A model generated the notes under the pieces. That model was not told where the DNA came from, ran no database searches, and worked only from the letters and a program-made list of their open reading frames with translations. A stretch of 64,000 nucleotides of DNA from Chromobotia macracanthus (taxonomy: Eukaryota; Chordata; Actinopteri; Cypriniformes; Botiidae), in assembly GCA_036877525.1 (NCBI GenBank), contig JAZGTH010000007.1, positions 11,641,001 to 11,705,000 on the forward strand. Direction: 5' to 3'. Below, piece after piece: positions 9,901 to 21,500 of the stretch. The position numbers and the translations under genes are program-made. Each line of letters opens with the position of its first letter. Position 1 is the stretch's first letter.

Positions 9901-12321
9901 AAACTGGCCTTAAAAATAAGCACCAATTGGATTTGGCAAGTGGGATATGCATGCCTATCTGAGCACTTTGCCCTTTAGAGAGGAAATTCACTCTTTCAGC
10001 GACTAAATTAATGCCTTTCTGTGCATGTGCCTCTGGGTGGGTTGGTACATCTCCTTCTGACGGCCACAATCTCTGCCTCAGACATTTGACATTTGGTTCA
10101 TAGAGGGTTCATGTTCTCACTGCGAGAACATGTCCATCGGGATGTCACAGTCTTGTGTTTCTTTCTTCTGTAAGAAGCAAAGAATCACTTCGGTTGTCCC
10201 TATGCTGCTCCATCTGTTGCGGCTGCACACAGGGAAGCATCAGCAAGCCCTGCGGGTGATTTTGGGGTAACAATGGTTGAGTTTCTGCCAGGTGAAACCC
10301 CACAGAATGTTCTCTGCCCAGCACGATCGTCCCGGCCAGTCGAGATGATAGATGAGATGTGTTGGTCTCCTTACTTTTGGGACATCATGAGATGAGGATG
10401 AGAGGTTATCAGAATGTATCTATTGTAATGTATTTAGTTTTACATCATAAGAACCAACAATATATATGGTTTACATATAGTGTTACATAGAGTACAGTAT
10501 AGTGTTATAGCAGCCAAGATGGCTGGGAGGCAGGGTTTTACAGCCTTTCAATGTGCCCAAGAAAGGTGGTGGGTTACAACCAATTCTAAATCTGCACATC
10601 TTGTATCGGACTCTTCACAGAGTCCCCTTTAAGATGCTCACACAGAAGTGCATTCTGACATGTTTGCAACATCTAAATTGGTTTGCGGCCATAGAACTAA
10701 AGGATGCATACTTTCATGTCTTGATTTCACCTCAACACATGTTTGCTTTAGAGGGTTCAGTATTTCAGTACAGGGTCCTCCCCTTCGGTCTGTCCCTCTG
10801 TGTCTTTACCAAGGTCACTGAGGCTGCTTTCTCACATACGCATTCTCAACTACCTCGACAACTGGCTTATCTTGGCCCACTCTCGAGAGCAGTTGTGCAC
10901 AGAGGGACTTGGTTGTCAACCACTGGGCTGGTTGGGGTTTTGAGTCAACTGGGAAAAGAGCAAACTCTCCCCTTTTTTTCTGGATGGAGTTGGGCTTAGT
11001 CATTGTGATGGCACATCTTACAGAGGAGTAAATGCTGTAGTCACCTCAGAGGCCAAATGGTGTTCCCACTGAAGAATTTTCAGAGGCTCCTGAGGACCCC
11101 TTGGGTTGATGCTTATGAGACCGCTTCAGGATTGGTTGCAGAACCAAGTCACGAGGTGGGCATGGCGCTGCTGCACATATTGGTGACTATCACTCTAATG
11201 TATCATCGTTGTTTCAGCCCGTGGTCAAATAATGAGTTTCTCGCCTGCATTGGCACATTAACTGCTTGGAGCTGCTAGCAGTTCTGTTTGCCCTACAGTG
11301 GCTTCAGCCAGTGATCCAGGGCAAGCATATGTTGGTCCGAACAGACAACACAGTGAGAGTAGAATATATAAATTGCCGGGTCGGTACTTCCTTTCATCAC
11401 GTTACATCACAGGTTGTGATGTTTTCAGTGTCTTCTCTTCTTGACCTGCAGATTCTGCAAAGACCTTCTGAAAGCTTGTATTCCATCACTTCGGTATGGT
11501 TCAGTGCGTTGAAGGTTATGGATACCGTGACAGCTTGCTGAGGCAAACTATGCTTAGCAGTAGTTGCGCCTTTTGAGTCCATAACACGGTTCAGTGGTTG
11601 TGGCACTTAGTATAGGGACTCCTAGTGTCACTACATTGGCACGTCTCAGTTATTCATGTAACCTCTGTTCCCTGATGAGAGACATTGTGTCCCTCCTGCC
11701 ACAACAATGAACTGACCGTTGACAGAGTGGTGCACGGCATCTCCCTTTCATACCTGGATATCGGGGACGGAGACTGGCATGCAAATCCCATTCAGCAATT
11801 CCTATTGAGACTTATTTTTAAGGCCAATGTATATTAGCATTTTCTAATAAGAAGCAGAGTAATTGGTCTTCTAAGGTAGACACCCCTACACTGCATCGAC
11901 ACAACATCTCCTTCCCTCCATTATGGAATGGAACCAAGATGGTTCCAATATAAAAGAAACATTGAACCAGTTGCAACCAACATGCCAAACCTGTTTTTTA
12001 TAGTATATAAGAGGAATCTCAACATTTTTACCATACTTGCAAATTAGGAATTCAAACACGAAAATCATTTTGAAAATCAGTTTGCCCCCTTGTATGGTGT
12101 CATCATGTAAACTTTTGTGACTCATATTGTTCATTGTGTTTGTTTTTTCTTCAGTGTGGGAATCTTTGAAGATGCCTGTAAGTTATGGTGTAGTTGCTGC
12201 TGTGATTGCTGGTCTCCTCTCAGTGCTGCTGGGACTTGCTGTCGCCCACTGTTGTTTCTCCAGAAACCCTATGCATACACCCCGAACCCGCAACAACCTT
12301 ATAGACCTGGAGATGGATTAA
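6876..12321 (+). CDS. ptgfrn: ptgfrn-like gene, last three coding exons (partial)
   Basis: Three exons, 6876-6983, 8833-9144 and 12155-12321, join in phase 1 and encode about 195 residues: the last V-type Ig domain, a membrane segment and a short tail. The opening GPVFN...SDT...GD resembles the last Ig domain of human PTGFRN (GPIFN...SDT...GD), and later landmarks (SLER, GEYYC, TPW, GEW) also match. The protein ends LIDLEMD, close to the MSMEMD end of PTGFRN. PTGFRN is a tetraspanin-associated (CD9, CD81) single-pass surface glycoprotein of the EWI family. Its upstream exons must lie before this window, because no further Ig exon is visible in 1-6870. The next gene on the same strand is cd101-like, as in human 1p13. 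Paralogues igsf3 and igsf8 are less likely given the C-terminus. Confidence 0.88.
7600..8090. repeat. Dispersed repeat in ptgfrn-like intron
   Basis: The wording (TTGGTATTGGCCCCTGG, GTTGCCACGGCAAAGCGAT) resembles long non-coding dispersed repeats seen across fish genomes. No frame or clear termini were found. Confidence 0.3.
8090..8560. mobile_element. Non-autonomous DNA element (GGCTGTGTTTACACT ends)
   Basis: It starts GGCTGTGTTTACACT and shares with 45430-46147 the blocks CAAAAGTACACCCAACAG.AATTA, GACAAAA.GCGAAAG, CAACGCAATCCGT/CAACACAATCCGT and GATATGTGTGTTTA. The 45-kb copy ends in the inverted form (CAGTGTATACACAGCC), so these are terminal inverted repeats of one family. This copy lacks an obvious right end. 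Confidence 0.5.
8833..9144 (+). CDS. ptgfrn: ptgfrn-like exon: rest of last Ig domain
   Basis: A 312-nt exon with acceptor GCCCCACAG and donor AATGTAAGG. It carries the core tryptophan (DINWF), the DxGxYxC signature (EDVGEYYC) and a GEW in the position of the family's EWI-type motif. It ends one base into the codon completed by the membrane exon. Confidence 0.88.
9432..9540 (+). repeat. Direct repeat, copy 1
   Basis: About 105 bases (ATCAGAATGTGTATCTATTG ... GGTTTACATATAGTG) repeated almost exactly at 10409-10505, inside the DIRS element. Confidence 0.85.
9838..11890 (+). mobile_element. DIRS-like YR retroelement, degenerate
   Basis: Inverted ends: the left (9838-9960; CACTAGGGGATTGACC, ATTACTCTGCTTCTTA-type sequence) is the inverse of the right (about 11745-11890). 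At 10553-10840 the + strand encodes KKGGGLQPILNLHILYR, PFKMLTQK, FAAIELKDAYFHV and YRVLPFGLSL, the DIRS reverse-transcriptase fingers and palm. Later fragments (11266-11340, ELLAVLFALQWLQP, VRTDNT) are RNase H-like. A GTTCCCTGATGAGAGACATTG block near 11670 belongs to the terminal/complementary region. It lies in the last ptgfrn-like intron. Confidence 0.8.
10409..10505 (+). repeat. Direct repeat, copy 2 (inside DIRS element)
   Basis: The second copy of the sequence at 9432-9540, lying between the DIRS left terminus and its reverse transcriptase. Confidence 0.85.
12155..12321 (+). CDS. ptgfrn: ptgfrn-like last coding exon: membrane segment and tail
   Basis: Acceptor TTTTTTCTTCAG. After a short juxtamembrane stretch (LWESLK) comes a hydrophobic span of about 23 residues (VVAAVIAGLLSVLLGLAVA). 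Then come cysteines that could be palmitoylated (HCCF), as in the PTGFRN and IGSF8 tails, a basic stretch and the terminal LEMD. The stop codon is TAA at 12319-12321. Confidence 0.88.
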
Positions 12322-14400
12322 ACCAAGCCTGTTCCCTACTGCTATAACCCAGTCTGCTTAAAACCACTTAAACCAACTTGTATTATGCTATGGGAGAAAA
12401 TACCCTGATGTTGAAATGCACATTGCTTAAATGAAACTCCACCCCACAAAGAAAATTATCTCATCCTCATGCCATCCCAGATGTTTATGGCTTTCTTTCT
12501 TCAACCAATCATAGAGTTATGTTAACTAATACCCCAGCTCTTTCCAGCTTTGTAATGGGATTGATCAGGGTTCAGCGTTTTGAAGCTCCAAAAAGCGCAT
12601 CCATCCATCATAAAAGTAACCCATATCCAGTGGAGTCATATGGATGTGTCTGTAGTGACACATCCAATACATGTCTGAAGTGAAACAATATGTTTGTGAG
12701 AGATAAAGATTCATATTTTGAGCTTTAGTGATCATTGCATTGTGTATTTATGTAAACAAAAAGATTAGTGCTCTATTCAAATATGGTGGCACGTTGATAG
12801 CGTTGCATATCATTGGTTGTTGCGAGGCTCGCGACTTCATCAAAACGCATATGAGGACTAGTCACGACACACAAGGGAACCAATGAGATTCAAAGTTACT
12901 GACGTGGAGCCGGCGTGCCCCCATGTTGGGTGTACTTATGCATATATGTTTGCATTCAAACACACTGTATCGATCGCTAGCTCGAAACATTAATCTTTTC
13001 TCTCACAAACTTATCATTTTACTTCAGAAGACACATTAGCCCACTGGAGTTGTATTAATTAATGATAGATGTATGTGTTTTTTTTGGGCTTCAAAACACT
13101 GAACCCTGATCAATGCTATTACAAAGCTGGGAAGAGCCAGTATATTATTTAATATAACTTTATTTTTTCAGCCGTACACAATCAAAGTCATAAACATCTG
13201 AAATAGAATACAAATTTGCTCACCTTCATGCTGTGGTGGAGTTTTCCTTTAACAAGAGATTAGAACGTGTTAGATTATATGCACTCTGAGGATTGGGCCA
13301 CTCCATCTGATGGTTCCATGTTCACACTAGGGAGCGATGCAGTAATACATTGGGAATCGAGCACTGACAGCCCTGTCTAATGTTTTTCCTTCCAATATGC
13401 AACATGTTCTAAGAATGTCAGCCATCATTCTGTACAAGTTTGTAACTGCACTTTGGCCCAGTCTACTTTGCACATTTATCATTTTTTTTCATGGAGATCA
13501 TGGGAAAGACTAATGAAAGAGACAAGAATCTCAAAGTCCCTCTGCGTTATGACTCTGTTTGCCATTTTCTGTGTCCAGTTTTAGGCTGACCTTGTAAACC
13601 ACTTTCCACTGTGCCTTCTCCTGCCTTGCCTGTCTGAGTTATTCCCCTAACAGAGGGGCATTTCAAAAGCCTGACCTTGCCTTCCAGCTGCAAGAGTATA
13701 ACACAGTATAGTGTTAGCCTTAGGCTAAAGGAAAAGGAGAATGTAAGTGTTGGCTGGTGGATGGACACTTCAAGACTGCACTGCATTCTTCTGGGATCCA
13801 GAAGTGACCACTCACAGTATAGTACAGACTTTGAGAACAGACCCCCAAAGTCTATCAATCAGTGGCTTAGTTTTGAGCAGCCTGCCTTAAAGATTGCTTG
13901 TCTGGTTAGGATATTTCTACGGCTCTAACTCATATCTACACTGTAAACATTAAATCTTTCCTTTATCGCTCTTTGCTGCCCACAAACAAGAAACATGAAC
14001 ATCCACAAACATTAATTTGATCTGCATTTTTTGCTGTTGACCAACACTGGTTGTAGTGGATCATTTTTGTGCATGTTCTCTATTAATTCACCATGTGGTC
14101 CGCCAATTGTTTTCTCAGATCGGAAGCTGCTGGACTGTACACACTGTGAAGTACTTTTACTGCAGTATCTCAGTGAGTCACATTCAGAGCCACATTTACA
14201 GAGAGAAGTTCAACCAGTTTTAGTTTTATATCATTGCTTTATAATGTCAAAATTAATATTTTCTTCAATAAGTTTTATAGGCTTTTATTTTGTTTTTAGC
14301 TAAATGGGATTAATTATTTTCCTTGTTTTTGTTTTTTTAATGACTGACTCTCCTGGAAAACTGATGGCCAACCAACAAAAAATAATTCCGTAATAAAAGT
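12322..14400 (+). other. Probable 3' UTR / 3' flank of ptgfrn-like gene
   Basis: No further coding exon is seen. The stretch contains the TTAA foldback element (12427-13252) and otherwise apparently unique DNA. An AATAAA hexamer at 14392-14397 is a candidate polyadenylation signal; assigning it to this gene is inference. Confidence 0.35.
12427..13252. mobile_element. 826-bp TTAA-flanked foldback element
   Basis: TTAA at both edges (12427-12430 and 13249-13252). Long imperfect inverted arms: AAACTCCACC..., CATCCCAGATGTTTATG, GATCAGGGTTCAG and CCAGTGGAGTC on the left recur inverted on the right (GGTGGAGTTTTCC, CATAAACATCTGA, CTGAACCCTGATC, CCCACTGGAGTT). No coding frame. This fits a non-autonomous piggyBac/Kolobok-type element. 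Confidence 0.78.
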
Positions 14401-15005
14401 TTTATAACACTGATTTGAATTGAGCTTTCTGTTTGTCTAAAACCTGCTAAAAAATACTCAAATGCTGAGTGTTGCATTAAAATTTAGGCAGTATAGATAA
14501 ATGTAGTATCAACTATATTGCTTTTGATCTTTAACTTGTATTAGATTCTGTTGTGCTTGTTAACAATGCAGTCAGATACTATAGTCACAGGATTACTGTA
14601 CTCCAAACTAGGCATTACTTTTGTCCTAACACATTCTAATTACTCAGTTTTGCTGTCCCCTCTGCGTATTTATGTATTGTTGTGGTAGGACTTTGTCTTT
14701 GAGTAGCCTTTCTGGAACACGCTTGACTTCATGACTTATTCATTGGCTTGGGGTTGACAGAACACCAAATGTTGCAGGAATTGGGTATGGGTGTTAAAAC
14801 AGCAGGTTTGTGTGGACTGTACTTAAACGTTAAAGTCTTTATTACTTCACAGTCTTGAATTGTTAATTTGGTGGGTACTTGGTGTACTCCATTAATTTAC
14901 ATATTTATTAGTAAGCATATTTAATTCTAACACTGGCCCTGAAGCCAGTTAAAATGCATAACAGTAGTGTATGCCATGGTTTTCTTTCTGTCATTCAGTG
15001 TTATT
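13253..15005. other. Intergenic / 3' flank, no gene seen
   Basis: No supported exon. Contains the AATAAA at 14392 mentioned for the ptgfrn-like gene. Confidence 0.5.
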
Positions 15006-15006
15006 T

Positions 15007-16560
15007 CGATGATGTCACACTAGGGGTAGACCAATTACTTTACTTCTTTTAGAAAAGGCCAGGTATAAAAGACTAATTTGTACTTTGTAGCCCATCTGAA
15101 GTTCATTCACCTACTATACTTCACTCTGCCTTAACGCTGCTGGATTGGTACGACACAGATCAGCGGTCTCTTTTTTTAATCTATGCACAGATAAGTACAG
15201 GGAGTTTCCCTAGGTATTTAACAGCAGCTAAAAAAGCAAATTTCCTTTTAAAGAGAACACTCATGGATAGCATCTTTTTAAATATGCCTTTATGTTTGTA
15301 TTTCTGGATGCTCTTGGGACAAATCTCTGTCTTAGATTGTTGGGCCCTCCCATACTGATGCTTGTTTTCTCTCTGAGAAAATGCCCATTAGGAAGTTGTG
15401 CTCACAGCTCTCCTTTCTTTAAAAAGAGCAACTTTGAACACTCCCTGCGTTGTTCCATTTGCTGTAGAAGCGCACAAGGACATGACAGCAAGCACAACAA
15501 AGGTGATTTGGGAGCCTCAATGGAAGCACTTCCATCAGATGAATCCCCACATTGCACTTCTTCCTCACAACAGTGTCAGCTCTTGGACAAGCATAGCCTT
15601 CTCTACCACTGCAGGCCGGGCCTGAGGTTGAAGCTCAGTTGGGATTCCAACACCCTTGCCTCCAGAAGTATGGACCAGAAGGCAACTTCAGCTTCGACAC
15701 ACCACAACGGACACATCAAGGTGGGTATGTTGGATCTTATTGTCCCATTTGTGCCTTTAGCATGGAGTCTGATGCGTGTTTGTTGCTCCCTATTCTGTCG
15801 CTTTGGCTCATTAGTACAGTCTGGCTCTGCTATGCGATTTAGTTTACCAGGTGCCCACCCAGAAGAGGATGTAGCTATCCTGTAAGTGGAGATCAAGGCC
15901 TTCTGCCATTAGAGCATGTCCCTCCAGCTGGGATGACGGGGGGTTTTACCACCCCTACTTCATTGTACCCAAAATGAATGCTGGGTTGTGCCAGATCCTT
16001 GTTCTGCACACTTTGTATCATGGCCTTCACAGGCTCCTGTTTAGGATGCTAGTGAAGAAGGGATTGAGTGACAGTTATTTAGATATGTCTACATTCTTTC
16101 ATCTGTTCGTCAGACCTGAAGTTTTATGGACGGGGCGCAGTTAGAACAGGTGTTAAGGCATGTTGTGATCCAACATGTGCTGGGACACTTCAGGTTTTCT
16201 TGTTCACTTTTAGGAGTCCTCCCATTGCCCGTTATGGTGTTCCCTATCTGAGGCTCCCCTCTGCACATATGCCCTTGCACACAACTGGTCTCAGAACCTT
16301 CACAAGTATGCATTTTCCCAGTTAACCTGAGTCAGAAAGGTAAAAGAAAAATTGGTTGTGCCATACTGGTGTACCCAGACCTGGTTCTTAGAATCATTCT
16401 TCTTTACCACAGCCCCTCCTTATTGGTTCCCTGAGGAAGGACCTGCTTTCACAAGGGCAGGGCATGATTTGGCACCTGACCCTAGGATAGGATATGAAGG
16501 ATCTAAGTGGTCAACCACCAGTTGATTACTCAAGCTAGAACCCTCTCTACCAGGTGGCTA
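15007..16560 (+). mobile_element. DIRS-like element, partial and decayed
   Basis: The left end (GATGTCACACTAGGGGTAGACC, then a remnant of the same inner sequence) resembles the 9.8-kb copy. Near 15941-16060 the + strand reads FYHPYFIVPKMNAG..QILVLHTLY, a decayed DIRS reverse-transcriptase start (family: SPYFIVPKKGG). Fragments near 16420-16480 resemble the end of pol. No right terminus was recognised. Confidence 0.62.
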
Positions 16561-16811
16561 TATTTCTTGAAGTGGTCTCTCTTTGTGAACTGGTGTTCTT
16601 CTCGAGGAGAGGACCCACAGAGATTCTTTGTCGGGTTGGTGCTCACCTTTCTATAGGAAAGAATGAGAAGACGTCTTATCTCCCTCTACCCTGAAGGTGT
16701 TTGTGGCTGATATTGTACACGCAACACGTAGTTTGTGCCACATACTTATTGTTGTGTGATAGACTTCTATTATAATAGCAGCATTTCTCTGTCTAGCTGC
16801 AGCAGTGTTTT

Positions 16812-16930
16812 GTTAATGTGCCAGAGGAGAACTGGCCCAGTTGTGTCTGGTTTCTCCCTAGGTTTTTTCTCCAGTTAACATCACTAAGTTTTGGTTTCTT
16901 GTCTTTTTCTTTGGTATGCATTTATTTTAC
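16812..16930 (+). mobile_element. L2-type LINE 3' fragment
   Basis: GTGCCAGAGGAGAACTGGCC ... GGTTTCTCCCTAGG matches the end block of the LINE 3' regions at 63790 (same strand) and 4380 and 52740 (inverse). Confidence 0.6.
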
Positions 16931-17313
16931 ATAACATTTTCAACAGGTCAAAATACAGAACCCCATTTATTTATCTTCTTTATGTTCTAGCTATTAAATG
17001 GCAGTATACATTTTCCAGGACATTTACAAAAAAAAACTATTAGTTCTAATGCCTCCACTTCTCTGGTTCTGCAATCTGGTGAAGAAGTACTTTGTCATCC
17101 TTCTCAACAAGGGTTTTGTCTGTAGTAGTCTGGAATGCTTAAGGATCTTTTGAGATACATTGACTTCAACTTGATATCTATACTACTGGTAAAGAGTTTA
17201 AAATTACTTGACCATAGATTACTTGACCATGGATTTAGTTTCTTATGATCTAGAAAATCTTTCGATCTGAAGAGTACTTTGAAATAATTGTGCCAATATT
17301 TATGTAAACCAGT

Positions 17314-17566
17314 GAATTACAGGGTGGCCTAGTGGGTAGCACTGTTGCTTCACAGGTTCCTGGTTTGAGCCCAGGCTGAAACAGAAGGCCTATTGTCCCT
17401 GTGTCAGTGAGGGTTGCACTTGGCTGTGTGAATGCTGTTTGCCCTGCAATAGACTGGCCATCTATTTAGGGTGTACCCCGCCTATTGCCCGAGATGCAGG
17501 GATAGGCTCCAGCCCCCTGTGACCCTCAAGAGGACAAGTCAGTTTGGAAAATGGATGGCTGAATAT
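17314..17566 (+). repeat. tRNA-headed SINE-like repeat
   Basis: Begins GGTGGCCTAGTGGGTAGCACTG, resembling a pol III A box, followed by GGTTTGAGCCC, resembling a B box. It ends with the fish repeat phrase GGGTGTACCCCGCCTATTGC and GGGATAGGCTCCAGC. Confidence 0.6.
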
Positions 17567-18483
17567 AAATTACATTTTTAACTAAATTAAAAAGAGCATT
17601 AAAATAAAATCTGGTTATTTCTAAAAGTCTAGTTCTATCATTAACATTTTATTTGTTTGAGTTAGTTTGAAATGTCTATTTCAACCTGTTTGTTTCACTA
17701 CTACATTTTCGTCTTTGAAACTTCTGCAACTCTGCAAAAGACTTTATTCACTCTTACACAACTCTCAAATCTCTTTGGCTCAAGCCATCCGATTATGACA
17801 ACTGTCATAGTATACCGGATAGTGTTGTTGGTTACCTTACCTAAAGACATGCAATATCCTGTTGTTTTTTTATGCATTTTCATTAAGTCAGTTTACAGGT
17901 TTGGCCTTCTCTTTGATTCAGCTGTGAGGGTTGCATCCAAATAACTGACTTATTACACTTATAAGATATACTTTAAAAGACATCAAAAACAAACTGAGAC
18001 AGGATGATCGGCAGTCTTGTATTACCCAAACAGTACAATTCAATGACGTGTGGCTTTCTGGGCATTACACTGGTCACAAACCTATTTATTGACACAAAAT
18101 ATTGAGTAGAATTTAATTTATGAGAACAATCACAGTGACAAAGTATATGATGGAGATCGGTTCCGTTGAAAAGAATTAATTAGCAGTTATTATTCTGTTA
18201 TAACATTCAGTCTTGCTATTGACCACAATTAAGTATTTCATAGCATAAAATATGCTGCATAACTGCTGGTTAATGATAATGTTCGTTTCACATAGCAATG
18301 CAGTTTCTGTGAAACAGAACATTTTCAACATGCAGTGAGAACAGTGAGACGACAGGAAAACCACATTCAGCACACTCATTTCCTCTTTTCATATGTCAGT
18401 CTTGCTCAGTCTCAGCCCTGCTTTAGAGAACATATCTCAGGTGTAATGTGCAATTGTTTAAAACTGAATTAACTAGAGAAAAA
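17566..18483. other. Upstream flank of cd101-like gene
   Basis: No coding exon seen. The promoter is presumably here, but no TATA box or other element can be assigned with confidence. Confidence 0.4.
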
Positions 18484-18577
18484 ATGAAAGGATCAATCAG
18501 TATAAGGTTTCTAGTACTTTGGGACTGGCTGTGGCACCTGTCTTTGTTACTGAGTTTCACAGGGGTCCTGCAATGGG
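18484..18577 (+). CDS. cd101: cd101-like exon 1: start and signal peptide
   Basis: The ATG at 18484 opens MKGSISIRFLVLWDWLW followed by a hydrophobic LSLLLSF stretch, a typical signal peptide. Donor GGGTAAGA leaves phase 1, matching exon 2. The upstream flank has a purine-rich TTCCTCTTTTC patch near 18380 that could bind ETS/PU.1 factors; that is speculative. Confidence 0.85.
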
Positions 18578-21500
18578 GTAAGAACAATATTGCCTCTTTT
18601 CCTTTCAAATTCACAAAAATCAAAACAAGGTTTTGGTTTGTGTGTATAATATTGTCTTGGAACATGTTATGCATTTAGTTGTGTGGAAGGTGTATTTAAA
18701 AATACTTAAGTAAATGATTTTGTTATTTTAAACTTGTAGCATGTTTTTATTTCTTCTGTGAAATACAAAGATTTTGCTATTCAGAATTTCCAGGCTGGAT
18801 CAGCAGCGAAAATAAAAAAAAATGTATGATACCATAAAATTACCATAAAAGTAGTACATACAGGTTATATATTTCAAGTATCCTGAAGCTATACAATACA
18901 AAGGCATATTCACTGAAAATCACTAAACTGTATAATTTCATTTGCCCATATACAATTTCCAAACTTGGTGGGACATGATTAGTTATGAGTTGTAAGAATC
19001 ACTGGTAACCTCACTGACTTCACATTACATAATCATATAGATTCAAAAGACTGATCATTAACATAAATAATCAATCATGATTATTGGTTTAAATATTAGT
19101 GTCTTCCCTATATGCTCCATGGGTAAAAGTAGGTCAAATAGAACAAGATAAGTGTCAATGATGATTTTTTTTAAAATTTTTTTTTGTTTTACAAGAATTT
19201 TTTTAGTTGTGAACAACCATGAAAACGCATTCATTTGGTCTAATGCAACTTTCTACACAGATGTGTGTTACAGTCAACGTCTGGTCCAGATCCAGGAGGG
19301 TCCACTGTATCGAGTAAAAGGATATCCCATCTCCATATCCTGTAATGTGAGTGGGTTCAAAGGCCCCCTGGTGCAGGATTTTGAATTTCTTGTCAAGCAA
19401 GTGAAGAATCCAAATGTGGATACAAATTTGATCAGTACTAGCGACTCAACATTTGCCTATGCAATGTTCTCAGCTAGGGTACATAATAAAGATATTGAGA
19501 TTAAGAGGTTGTCAGGATCTTCGGTTCTGTTGAAGATCAATACTTTGCTGGAGAGTGATGGTGGGGTTTTTATCTGTCAGACCCCAAATACGGATGGCAC
19601 ATATTATGGAATCTATGGTGCAGAAACAACAGTTCATGGTAAGATTAAGCCTTTGGTAAGCATTTGATTACAATGAATTATATTTATATTAGGATGGTCA
19701 AATTGAACACGCTAACAAATATGTGATTAATTAAATGTTTAATTCTGTAAATATTTTCATAATAAAAATATTTTTTCAATAAAACTAAATAGTAAAGTTT
19801 GAGGACAAACTTTGCTGCCTTGAAAAAAACAGGCCTGAGAAGTGCATAATGGTTAGTAATACTTTGTCTGACTTAACACGATGCTATAATGAAATCAATT
19901 AACATGATGCTAGCTTGTTTTAACATGATGCTGACGTGTTTTAGAATCAATTAGCATGATGTTAACATGTTTTGGTAGTTTGACATGATTTAGTTTGATG
20001 TAAGCATGTTTTAGCATGATACTAGTTAGGTTTAGCATGATGCTAGCATGACTTATTATTTTAGCATGATACTAGTGTAATGCATCTGGTCTAGTGATCA
20101 GTGCTGGGCGTATTTGAAAGAATACATCATAAAACAACAAAACACCACTTGATGTTTGTTCCCAGGTTATTGTTCCTTGCTTCCGTCCATGTTTCACTGA
20201 TACCGTGAATTTCACCTCTGCCTTCCCTCTCCCTCTGGGCTCGGATCAATGGAGCTCACTGAACATATATGCGCAACATACAGTGTGATGTCATTGAGTT
20301 TCCATTTTCATGTTTGGTATCATTTTAAAGGTTATGGTATGATGGGTTAAAAGTCTAATTTCTATTATTATTGGATACATTAAGGGCTTAAAAACTTAAT
20401 AATCTACACCCCTAGTATGTGTGTGTCTTTCCCAGGAGACCTGGACCTTGTAGCATAAACTATCTGAGCAGGGTGTCCCTTTAGGTCACAAGAACCTTAC
20501 CAGACCAAATCGTGAATTGGCCATAGAATTTCTGACTGTTTGTCTTATCTGTGTATATAAGGTGGCTAGGCAAAAGAACTTCCCACACCATTGCTGTGTG
20601 TCTATATAGCCTTGGAAGCATTCTGTAACCAGAACTTCCCACACAATGGCTGTGTGTCAGGTATGGCAGGTATAATATGAACTCTGTTATTTGTCTTTTC
20701 ATGCTGACTGTTTTAATTATTTTAGTTTAAACTATGTTCTGTAATGATTGTAACTGATTGATTTAAATGTAAGCCTCCCTGGTAAAATAAATTCTTAATT
20801 TGACTTATTCTGAATGTGTCAGAAATGTGAAATTATTAGAAATTATTATTTAAAGTATTTAAGACCTCATGTTACCTCATACACTGTATGTGTTCAAGAT
20901 ATAGTCAAACTGAAGACTTGTGCTTGAAGGTAGAATGCCTTAAATTGCATTTTAATGCCTTAAAATAATTAATAAGAATTCCATATTAATTCATGAACCT
21001 AATTATGGTCAGCATCAGTTTGAAGTAACATGATATTAGCATGATGCTAGCATGATTTAGCATAACAGATACTAAAGATACTAAAATATGGCTTTTTATC
21101 TTAAGGTTGTTACAGAAATGATTGCTTGGGTGTGGTCAGGAAATTGCCAGGGTCATACCCAAAGCCCATTGACAGGCTGAGACAAATTGAGAGAAATTGC
21201 TTATTTTGTTTTATTACATGGTTGCTAGGGTGTAGCTAGACAGTTAACAGGGTAGCATGTAAGCATGATGTTCTGGTGCTGAGGTATAGCTAATTCATGT
21301 TGGTTGTTAGGGTGCTCTAAATGGTTGCTAGGGCATGGCTGTGGCTATCCATGATAATAATTAAAGAGTACTTGCCTGTCGAAAGAGGCCACCCACTTGT
21401 CTCTACGATGTTCTGATGCCTCAAATTTTAAATAGAAAATGGGGTGGTCTATGGGGTGGTAGCTAGGGCACTGTAACTGGTTGCGAGGGTGTGGCCATAC

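Noticed and set aside
13547..13928. Overlapping open frames on both strands as a small gene
   Set aside because: No splice context, domain or composition signal. The position fits the 3' flank of the ptgfrn-like gene.
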